From: Rhynchopus sp. YZ270_cl-10
Lineage: Eukaryota > Euglenozoa > Diplonemea > Diplonemida > Diplonemidae
DNA: 64,000 bases
Assembly (NCBI GenBank): GCA_964035575.1
Contig: OZ037883.1
Span: forward strand, 620,001-684,000
Direction of reading: 5' to 3'
Shown here: positions 51,931-61,274 of the stretch, piece by piece
How positions within the stretch are numbered: position 1 is the first letter of the stretch
Layout of the letters: each line of letters starts with the position of its first letter
The notes under the pieces: model-generated
Databases searched by the model: none
Told to the model about the DNA's origin: nothing
What the model saw: only the letters and a program-made list of their open reading frames with translations
Translations under genes and position numbers: made by a program

Positions 51931-54084
51931 TTATGTACGGGACAGACGGATCTCCTTCTTGTCCACGAGCTCCTCGACAGTCTGGGAAACGAGCTTGAAT
52001 TCGAGGGTGGCACCAGACTTGACTTGGAGCTCGCGACGTTCCTTGGCGGCAGAGGCGAAGGACTTCCTGATGGCGGCAACACGCTCCTGGTAGGAGGAGA
52101 GCTCGGCAGCCATCTTCTCGCGCTTCTCACGCTCATCCTTCTCAAGGATCCAGGTCTCCTCCTCCTGGTACTTCTTCTCCCACACAGAGCGCTTCTTCTC
52201 GACAAGCTTCTGGAAGTCCTTGTCCGACAGCACGCTCGGGGGCCTCGGGCGCCACTCGAACTGGTAGAACTTCTCAATCTTCTTGTGCTTCACAAGCTTA
52301 CCCTGGAACGTCCACGTCTTGAACCCGTTCTCCATCTGGTGGTACGCCTGTGACACAAAGGTCGTAATGAAACGACCGCTCGCATCCCAGTTCACGTTCG
52401 AGCACATAAAGTGGTCGTCAGTCGCGATCATGTCAAGGTCCGCAACGTTCCAGAACTCGAGCACTCCGTTGAAGGGCTGCTTCAGTCCTGCGAGCAGGCA
52501 GTACTTACCCTTGGGGGACCAGTAGATGTGGTTCACCTGTGAGGAGTGGGGTTTTGTATTAATCAAAGTTTAAGATGCATTTGTATTATTTGGAGTGCGG
52601 TGCACACACAAAAAAGTTGCAGTAAAAATGTGGGAACATACCTTCTTGTCTGCGAAGGTTCCGAGCAGCTGGACACCACCGCTCTTGGAGTTCATTGTGT
52701 AGAAGGAAACGGAGAGCTTCACGTCGGAGGGTCCGTGGATGAGTGCGAAGCGGTGTCCCTTGGGCTCGAAGTCGAAGGCAATGACCTGCTCGGCAAGCTC
52801 GATGGTCTCGACAGCCACGTCTTTGTTTCTGATACGGAACATCTCGTAGGTGCTGACGATCTGGCCAGGCTTCTTCTTCCTCTCGACCTTGCACGCGAGG
52901 AAGTCTCCCTGGGGGTGCCATGTCATGCGGATGTTCTCCACACGGTACAAGTTACGCTGTGCGATCTGTGCGAACGTGATGTCCTTGGTGCCGTCGGCGA
53001 GCACCTCCACAAGCACCTTCATCAGGATGACACGGGCAGGCGTGTTGTCCGACTCCGGCACCCAGTAGCAGAAGTAGTTGTCGGTGGGTGACCACTCGAT
53101 CGACTTGATACCCTTCACGTGTGTGGTGGTGGTTCTGTCCTTGTCGGGCTGGACAAGACGCATGTTCTTCTCCAGGTCGTAGAGCAGGATGTTGTTTTCG
53201 GAGAGCTTCACAAGGAACTGCTCGTCGTGCGACCACTTGTATGGACACCTCTCACCAGGGGCGTATGGGATTTGCACACGACGCACCTTCTTGCAGATCT
53301 GCAGGTTCCACACAATGAGCTCCGATCCCCAGGTGATGAGGAACTGCTCCTTGGGGGAGAAGTCGATGAACTGCACCTCGGTGTGGGGGAACTCGCCCAT
53401 GACGCTCCAGTTGGAGCCTCCCCAGAGCTTGATCATCTTAGGGTGGAAGGTGACGAAGTACGTTCCGAGGGGAGACCACTTGGCGAAGAGGTTGGTCCAG
53501 TTCTTCTTCTCGTGCTCGAGCTTCATGGTCTCAAGGACGTCGGTGGAGTTGACAACCTGGAAGTCGTTGAAGTGGATCTCCACGTTGTGCTTGCTCTGGG
53601 CACCTGCAGGGCCTCCACCCTGGTAGCGGATGAAGAACTGTTCGCGCTGGCCCTCGTCACACATGTACTCGTAGAGGTTCTCAGAGCAGAAGTTGTCCAT
53701 GTCGATGGACGGTGCCTCGTAGGTGTCAGCCACGTCCTTGTACTTCTCCCAGTCACCGAAGAGGTTGGCCTTCAGGGTGTGCGACTTGTCAAGCTTGTGT
53801 CCGTTCATCATGCGCACAACGTCGGTTGCAGCCTCAGTGCTGTCGAATGCGAAAAAGGCAAACCCGTACGAGATGTTCGTCTCCTGGTCAACGGGCATGT
53901 CCATGGTTTCCGACACCTTGCCGACCTTCTCCTTGATCTTGTTACGCATGAAGGCCAGAAGCTTGGGCACCTTCGCCTGCTCGGTGGTGGGCAGGTTGTC
54001 AATCATGACAAGCGCATGGTCGGTCTTGTCAACATGCTCCTCAATGTACTGCACAACACGTGCATCGCTAGCGTCGATAGGCAT
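51931..54084 (-). CDS. EIF3B: Translation initiation factor eIF3 subunit b
   Basis: eIF3b (yeast Prt1) is a core subunit of eIF3 on the 40S ribosome. Exon 1 is 52642-54084 (481 codons) and exon 2 is 51931-52536, with a 105-nt GTATGT intron; the product is 682 aa, somewhat shorter than yeast (763) and human (814). An N-terminal RRM (HALVMIDNLPTTEQAKV through SYGFAFFAFDSTEAATDVV) is followed by a WD40-type propeller (WSPLGTYFVTFHPKMIKLWG, then IDFSPKEQFLITW). The exon junction restores ADKKVNHIYWSPKGKYCLLA. The C-terminal helix (KKRSVWEKKYQEEETWILEK) is the part that contacts other eIF3 subunits. The long acidic N-terminal extension of animal eIF3b is missing. Confidence 0.97.
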
Positions 54085-54644
54085 GATAAGGGGGGAGGGG
54101 GCCTAGGGTGGAGTAGTAGGGTGGCTGGGTGGAAGAAGACAGGCAGTAGAAAAAAAGGGGGCATGTTTATTTTTTTTTGTTTTCCTTTGTTTTTTTTTTT
54201 TTTTTTTTGTTGTTGTTTTTTTGTGTACTTTTTTTTTTTCGTGTATGATTTTTTCTTCTTTTTCTCTTTCCAAACTCAATAAAAAGAATAACAGCAAAAA
54301 AGGGTGGTATCAAAAAAAAAGTTGTAAGACGAATGTGTACCAGCCACGTGAACGCAACGGAACATTTATTTTGGGGAAAGTAACTTTGCAATGCAGGTAT
54401 GCAGCCATGTTGTGTCATCGACCATCGCCATTGTCACAAAAAGACAGGTTCTGTGCAAAACAGTTGTTGCCCCGAGAGGCACCGTTTGCAGATTATTGCG
54501 TAAGTTTTTTTTTTCTCCCTTTTCTTTACTTTCTTTTGGACCATCGCGAATATTTCATCAAAAAAAAAAAAACCTCTTCCCTGGAAGAGAAAATATAAGC
54601 ACATCTGCAGATATGGGGGGGGGGAAAGTATTTCAACATAAAAA

Positions 54645-54688
54645 GAAAAGTTTATAAGATGCTCCTAAGCCTCCGTGCGTAGTCACCT
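54645..54688 (+). repeat. Family A hairpin repeat
   Basis: AAAAGTTTATAAGATGCTCC, then TAAGCCTCCGTGCGTAG, then TCACCT. The loop is shortened. Confidence 0.7.
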
Positions 54689-55073
54689 ATAAAAAATGGG
54701 GGGAATAATGAAAGAAAAGTTTGGCCCGACGAAGCTCGGCATCGCGATTTTGTTCATCCTACCAACTTTTTCAACGAAAAGAAAAGAGAAAAAAAAGGTG
54801 GAAAAAAAGATCGAGAAAAAAAAATAAAATTTGGCAGCCGCGTCGTGTTATCACAAGATTTGTTATATGTCTATGTGTCGGTTGGTATCTATTGCCAGCA
54901 ACAGCCTTCTAGAGAGAGCACAATACGGTCAGCCTATCCCATTATTTAATTTCGATCAAGTGTTGTGTGGTTTTTTTTTTTTTTTTTTTTTTTTTGGTTT
55001 TTAGACAGGCTCTCCGCTAGGATTTCCGATTTTGAAAATGTTCTGTTGATGGTCCACGTGGTGGGGTACATGC

Positions 55074-55108
55074 TTGCGCCGCAGGCGCACGGTACGCAAC
55101 TTTTTTTT
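55074..55108 (+). repeat. Family E repeat, long-hairpin form
   Basis: TTGCGCCGCAGGCGCA, then CGGTACGCAACTTTTTTT. Confidence 0.65.
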
Positions 55109-55252
55109 TTTCAACGCCCGATTTTGACTTTTTTGGGACGTTTGCGCACTCACCTCTCCATATCTTCTTCTCCTGAGCTTTTTTGACAGGTAGAACGGGT
55201 CTGAACCACTTAGCAGAACTTTTTTTTTTTTTTTTTTTTTCCCCATTTTCAA

Positions 55253-55281
55253 AAAGTTCTGTTGACAATCAACAGAACTTT
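55253..55281 (+). repeat. Family D hairpin
   Basis: Perfect arms AAAGTTCTGTTG and CAACAGAACTTT around ACAAT. The loop differs from the GGCG loops of the other copies. Confidence 0.75.
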
Positions 55282-56622
55282 AGTACCTAGCGGAGAGCCT
55301 GTTTTTAGATTTTTTTTTTTTTATACTGGTTAGGCCAATTTGATCGTGGTGTGGTAATCTTAGCGGTTATCTGTTGTCTCTAGTTGTGATGGAGCAACTT
55401 ATAGCTAACGAAGTCCGGTTAAGACTAAGGTGGTCGCGGTACATTTGTTGTTTATAATGGTTTGGTCATGCGTGCCAATGTTATACTCTTTTCTTTTTGC
55501 TTTGAATTGTCGAATTGTACAAAGGACAAAGGATGGTTAAACGAGTTTTAATCATTGCTTGGGCGGCGAACTACTAAGTCCAGAAAATTCAGTTAAAGCT
55601 TTTTCTTTTATGGGAAAAAAAAAACAAACGAGTTCTATTTTCAATTTTTGATGTTTATTGTGTGATGTATACTGAGTGTTACACAGTACGGTGGCTGTGT
55701 AGATATTTGTTTGGATTGGTAGCATTATTGCACGGAATACTTTACGTATACACGGCAGCCATCAAAGCCAAGACTTTTTAGGTTATCTAACCCTCCGGTG
55801 CAGCATACAGGACTTACCTGTAAATAGATAAAAAGAAAACGAGACTTTTTTGCTTTTATGTGTGTTTCCCCTACCCAAAAAAAAAAAAAAAGGCTTTAGT
55901 AGAAGGTACCAAATGTTCACACGAACATCGGTTTCATAACTTTCACCCACCATATAAAGGGGAATTACTGAAGATGTCTACCCTTTTGAATACTACTGTA
56001 TAATTCTTAAGACTGAAACAGGGTAAAAGTTCGAAACCAATCTACTGAAAGTTTCAATTTATGCAAGGAAACAGTTTATTTTTCCCCTTTCACATTTTTA
56101 CAACAAGAAATATTAAAAAAAAAAGATGGGTTGTTGTTGTTTTTTATACACTTCCCTAATGCTTTCAAATTTTATTTGAAAGTATATGAATTTGTTTTTT
56201 TTTGATTTTTTGTTTGTTTTTTTATGTTTTGTTTGTTTGTTTGTTTGCTTTCGACTGCTTCGCTTGGAAAAGCGAAGTCACACCCTTTCTTATTTAATTC
56301 TTTGTATTTTTTTTTTTTTTTTTGCTTTGGAAAAAAAAGAAAAGAAAAAAAGGAAAAGAAAAGAGAGAAAAAAAACACTGTTGAGAACATTGGGAATGGT
56401 TGCTGTCGCAAATGGAACATCGAGTGAGTGTTTATTTTTATTTTTGCTTTTTTTGTTACTAACTCTCGTCAACCCTCGCTGTTCACACCTGCCTCATTTA
56501 CTTCTTTTGGATTATTTTCTTTTCCCCCATTTTTGGACATTGACAACCACGTCAAAAGGACAGCACCACGATAATGAACACAGAACGCGTAAAAGAACGT
56601 CAAAAAATAAAAACAAAATAAA

Positions 56623-56673
56623 GAAAGGTTTATTAGATGAACCTAAAAAGCCTCTCGTGCTCAGTCACCTTGA
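56623..56673 (+). repeat. Family A hairpin repeat
   Basis: AGGTTTATTAGATGAACC, an AAAA insertion, then AGCCTCTCGTGCTCAG and TCACCTTGA. Confidence 0.65.
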
Positions 56674-56715
56674 TCACCGAATGTGCTTGTCACTGTGGTG
56701 TTGCTTATTTTTCTT

Positions 56716-56760
56716 TTGAAAACTTGGTTGTAGTGTAGACACCCGAGGATGAACTCCGCT
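56716..56760 (+). repeat. Family B repeat
   Basis: TTGAAAACTTGGTTGTAGTG, then TAGACACCCGAGGATGAAC, then TCCGCT. It lies about 45 bp after a family A copy. Confidence 0.6.
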
Positions 56761-57319
56761 CTTTTTTCTCTTTTTGTGTTGCATCTCTTTTTTACAAAAA
56801 AGATGCTTAAAAAAACCCCCCTCGTGTTCGGAATGTGATTATGGGGGGAACGAGGGAGAAAGGGAGGATGTCAGTCTTATTCTTGTTCGATTCGCCGCCA
56901 TAGCCTCGCTTAGCCACCGTTTAATAAACACTCTCATAGATGCCTTAAACCCGACAGGGGCACTTCACAAAAAAAAAAAACTTCATAATTTCCTAAGTTG
57001 AAAAACTAATGACAAAAAGGGGGGGGAATTCATTTTCGGAGACTGGGGGTTTTCTTGACAATCAGGGATTTTATTTTTTTTCGACCTGATGTATCTTTTT
57101 TGTGTACTGTTGTAAATGTGAACAAAAACATGGAAAGAGGGAGGGAAATAGGTGGATTGTGTAGGTTATCAGGGAGTTTTCTTTCTTCTTTTTAAAAGGC
57201 TGTTGGGATTTTTTCGAAAGACATCAGGACTGTTACTGTGACGAATATCGAGTAGTTGATAAGACTAAGGCCTCCGAGCATGACGTTCAGCCTCCATCTG
57301 TTTTGTGTTTTATTTTTTT

Positions 57320-57388
57320 TTTGATAAATTGTTGGAGTAGTGTAGTTGCCTCGGTTGTGTTGCCACAGTTTGTGCAATCTCTCCACTG
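57320..57388 (+). repeat. Family B repeat, extended copy
   Basis: TTGATAAATTGTTGGAGTAG, then TGTAGTTGCC, an extra GT-rich piece, then TGTGCAATCTCTCCACT. Confidence 0.6.
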
Positions 57389-57559
57389 TTTTTATTTTGA
57401 AACATTAAAATTAAAATTTTGTTGGTGTGGCTCACGCCAAAATAAAGTGGGGAGATCCGGGTGCCAGCAGGGGAGGTTTTTCCCGCGTCTAATTATTTCC
57501 TTTCCTGGTGTGGCTCATCCCAAAAATAGAGTGTAATTTCTTTGTACTTCTTTTTGTGA

Positions 57560-60500
57560 TTATTTTGTGTACTTAGGGGTTTTGAGCCACACCATTTCAG
57601 TTAATTTTATAAAGCTTCGTTGACCTTTTAAAAGCGCATACCCTAATGCAGCAATCATGGCGATGACACTGACCAACATCGCAACGAGCATGAGCACACT
57701 GCTTCCCAATGCCTTAGCCTTGACCTCAATAGGTTCGCCCCCGTGGATTATCGAGAAGAGGAACCATGGCAGCGGGAGGCCAAAGGTTGCGTCGAAGATG
57801 TTGCTGCCGATGGAGGAGGACACAGCCATGTCACCTTTTCCGTCACGCGCGACGATGACAGAGGAGATCAGATCCGGGACAGAGGTACCTATTGTGTTGA
57901 CATTTGTACCATATTCCATATTCCATATTCAATCAAAATATCATAAGGGCTTATGACGTCAAATGCGGGTCGAATGAATGTAATCATACCTGCTGCCAGC
58001 ACAGTGATGCCCATGACAACTTCTGAGATGCCAAGCGTGTCGCCAATGGTCTCCGCCCACCACACCATGAGGTACGTGAAGCACCCAATCCAGGCGATGC
58101 TCAGAAGAAACCCGAAGATGAAGTACTTCCCAAAGAGCTTCCCCTTCTCGGCACGCAGCTCCTTCGCGTAGCTGGCGGGGTCTGCGTGGCCTGACTCAGA
58201 CTTCCACCCCAGGAACGACGCCGCCTGCACATGGCCAGATGACGAGCCGTCCTTGAAGCCCTCAATCAAATCCTTGATAACCTCAACCGCGTCCTTCTCT
58301 TCGTCGCCCTCGGCACGCAGCTCCTCATCATATGACGGGCACAGCTCCGCCGCGTTCTCAAGCAGCGTCCCCAAAGCAGGCAACGTAGGTGTATTCTTCT
58401 CCGCCAGACCACGCTCCTGGAGGCGGTCCGCTAGGATCTTTACCTTATGCTCTCTGTCAAACTGTGGAAGAAGAATAAAGTTGTAAATCGGAAAAAATAT
58501 ATAAATAATCCGCTAGGTGGTCGGTGTTTCGTATGAGAAGAATTCGTGAAGGTGGCATACCATGTCCTTCTCCGCCCCGCAGGTCTCGCCTGACGGCAGC
58601 GACAGCCACAGCGGGAAGTTGAGCGGGAACAGCAGTATCCACTTCAGGACACCCTCGGACGGGAGTGGCCACGGTGCCCAGCCCTCGTCCTCGTCCTCCT
58701 CTTCCTCATCCTTGCGAGGGGTGTTGTCCTGGGAGGACTTCTCGGCGTCCTGCTTGTCGGCAAGCTTCTGCGAGAGTTGCTTCGTGAGGATCTTTCCTGT
58801 TGAGTTGCTGCGCGCACGCTGGCGTTCCTGCGATGAGTGGTGGTAATGATCAGTACAATTTGGTAATAGGACCTCAACCTCTCTTTACGTTTAATAAAAA
58901 AAAGTGAAAAAATTGCAATGCACCCTCAATAGCTCACACCTAAGAACCGTGCAAAATACTTCAAAAATAATTATTGAGTTGGGGCGAACTGCCTATCATA
59001 GGCAGTTCAGGTGAAGATAGCGCTTAAAGCCTAAAGCCAAGTGTACACGGTTGTGTTTGGGGTAAAACGGTGCATTTTAGGTGATTTTTTTTTTTGGAAT
59101 AAACCTTAGTAACATATAAAGGTACAAAGCATACCGACGCCATGCCACTCCCAGCCTCACCCTTCTCCAGCAAGGTGTTCCTTCTGTTCTTCGTCTCTGG
59201 GGCCACCTTGCCGGAACGCTTGTCGAGGAAGCCACGCACTGCACCATAGACCTGGACGTTCCTGGACATGAAGATGACATACAAGCCATAGAGGCAGAGT
59301 AGGATCAGACTCTCGTACCACTCGATCTTCTTGTCCGTGAAGAACACCATCAGCAACACTAGGTCCACCAGGTAGAACGTCGAGTCTCTTGCCAGTGGCC
59401 ACCACGTCAGCGGCAGGCCCTGTGGTTGGGTGTGTCAGTGGGGGGAGGGTGGGGAGGAAGGAGGGGATGGGAAAGTGGGGAATGGTGTTGTCGCATACAC
59501 CAATGTCCTTTGCCAGCTCACGGGTCGCAAGGGAGCAGGCACCAATCACGAAGAGAACGTTGAACACCGCACTTCCAATGATGGTGCCAAAGCCGACGTC
59601 GGATCTGTTTGGAATGTTGGTGAAGTGTTGGGTTGGGTCATAGAAGTGAAGCTTGAAAAAGGGTGCAGATTTGCTGATGAACCGCCTTAAAGTTAAAGTT
59701 GATATTGTGCAAGACGCAGACACTGAAACAAATGGTAAAAGCGACATACTGTGCAATAAACACTCCAATGACGGAGGTGAACAACTCTGGTGCAGACCCG
59801 CCTGCAGCCATGAAGGTGGCGCCGGCAACATCGTCCGAGAGCTGCAGTTTGACTGTGATTGCTTCGAGGGCTGGCACGAAGTAGTCATCACACACGATGG
59901 CGAGCCCGAAGAACATATACAGAATACCAACCCCATGCAGGAGGAAGGCACCGTTCTTGAGTTGATCCTTTGTGAAGACCTCTGAGGGGTACATCCTGCT
60001 CTCCTCGGGATCTGGGTCGCACGTGTACTCCCCTACGTTGGAGATACGCATTGTGTCTTTGATGGGGCTCTTTCTGATCATGGCCGGTGCGATAAGTGGG
60101 GCGAAGAAGATGTCGTCCTCTGTGACGCCTACGACACGCCCTGGCATGCCATCTACACGGACCTGGTCGTCGAGGATGCAGGGCGCACCAGGCTTTCTGA
60201 AGAGAAGGTAGGGCGCGCTGTTGCTGAGGTTGCCGAAGAGCGTGGAGTTTGGGGGGAGGATGACCTCACAGAGGGCACCGTGGACGGGTGTGTTGGGTGT
60301 GTTGGAGTTGATGATGAAGCCGGGACAGTCTTTGTCGTCGTTGCAACGTTCCTGGCACTTCTCAAAGGGGATGCAGTAGGAGTTCAGCAGACACTTCCGT
60401 TGGCTGTTTTCTTCGAAAGCATACACATCGTACGTTCGCCCCTCCGCCAGCAAACGCCTACTAGCCGCCACACTCTGCAGAGCACCTTCCCCCTCAGGCC

Positions 60501-60591
60501 CCTCACCCACACCCCCAAACACATACACCAACGCTACCAACCCGAAGAAAATACAAATAGTCGCATGTAACCTCTGTTTCCGACTCCTCAT
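57560..60591 (-). CDS. K+-dependent Na+/Ca2+ exchanger (NCKX type) with extra cysteine-rich domain
   Basis: Exchanges Na+ for Ca2+ plus K+ across a membrane. Six exons (59750-60591, 59499-59604, 59135-59419, 58561-58827, 57990-58461, 57560-57888) give 766 aa; all five donors begin GTATG. After an N-terminal hydrophobic helix ([17 protein letters not shown]) comes a domain with paired cysteines ([17 protein letters not shown], then DCPGFIIN) resembling a PAN/apple module. The alpha-1 repeat reads [18 protein letters not shown], spliced to [19 protein letters not shown], with the key glutamate. A long acidic cytosolic loop separates it from alpha-2 ([20 protein letters not shown], then GSNIFD). 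The aspartate in alpha-2 is the residue linked to K+ dependence in NCKX proteins. The start is the ATG at 60591; the frame upstream lacks one. Introns 1 and 3 hold a family C remnant and a 23-bp palindrome. Confidence 0.94.
58986..59008. repeat. Perfect palindrome in NCKX intron 3
   Basis: GAACTGCCTAT, one C, then ATAGGCAGTTC: 11-bp perfect arms. Confidence 0.8.
59694..59729 (+). repeat. Family C remnant in NCKX intron 1
   Basis: AAAGTTGATATTGTGCAAG, then ACGCAGACACTGAAAC. The CCTCTGG centre is missing. Confidence 0.5.
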
Positions 60592-60888
60592 CTCATATAG
60601 ATACAAACAGGGGGGGGGGGCCAATAAAGGAGGAAAAGAAAAAACGAGTAAGAAGAAGTTTGTTACCCTTAGTTTCCGAAAAAGGGGTGAAGGAGGAGAA
60701 AAAAAGGGGGGAAAGAAGGGGAAGAAGGGGCAAGAGAGGTGAAACCCCGTGTCTCAATTCGAAAGAATGGACCAGTGGGGTGTGTGTGTGGGGAGGAAGG
60801 GGGGGGGGAGGGGAGGGGGGCTGTGTGGTTGGTGGTGTAAAAATTGGTAGCATCCTTCCAACTCGCTTAAAAAAAGGGAGGCTGCAGG

Positions 60889-60967
60889 CGAAGTTGCATG
60901 CTCGGAACACCTCTGGGACACAGAGGCACTGTCACACCATGGGTTATCGAACCGCGGAGTGGAGCTT
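60889..60967 (+). repeat. Family C repeat, long form
   Basis: CCTCTG-GGACA-CAGAGG forms a perfect hairpin in place of the GCCT/AGGC stem of other copies. GGGTTATCGAACC follows. On the minus strand the latter reads GGTTCGATAACCC, close to a tRNA B-box. Confidence 0.6.
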
Positions 60968-61210
60968 CCTGATCAGACCATGTGAACTAAGAGAAAACCC
61001 CCCAAAAAGGGGGGGTAAAAAATGGCAGCAGAGATACGCATCTCTGGGAGCTATGAGAAGCTAGGATAGAAATCAAAAAAGTTGGGGAAAAAACAAAAAA
61101 GCGTCTATTTTTTGTTTTAGTTAGAAAAATCTTAATAATGCCAGGCGTATCGCTAAATCGGGGGGTCGGGAGCAAAAACTGGATAGTAATTTTTTCCCCG
61201 AAAAAAAAAA

Positions 61211-61250
61211 AGTTGCCTTGAAATACAAAGCCCTCTATAGTGTACCTAAA
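61211..61250 (+). repeat. Family H repeat
   Basis: TTGCCTTGAAATACAAAGCC, then CTCTATAGTGTACCTAAAAG. Confidence 0.5.
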
Positions 61251-61274
61251 AGCCCCTCAAAAAAACCCCCCCTC

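Larger units (their letters stand above)
54085..57559. other. 3.5-kb intergenic region, no gene seen
   Basis: Low-complexity A/T sequence with family A copies (54645-54688 and 56623-56673), family E (55074-55108), family D (55253-55281), family B copies (56716-56760 and 57320-57388) and a hairpin near 56249-56275 (GACTGCTTCGCTT against AAGCGAAGTC). The part 55330-56120 holds nothing I can name. Confidence 0.55.
60592..61274. other. Intergenic region, no gene seen
   Basis: Purine-rich sequence, a long family C copy (60889-60967) and a family H copy (61211-61250). Confidence 0.55.

Noticed and set aside
56186-56719. A 177-codon plus-strand frame
   Set aside because: Composed of F/L/K runs from T- and A-tracts and overlapping family A and B repeats; not coding.
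60889-60967. A tRNA gene or definite tRNA-derived SINE on the minus strand
   Set aside because: The B-box-like GGTTCGATAACCC is good and TAGTTCACATGG could be a poor A-box, but the other family copies lack both, and no cloverleaf forms.
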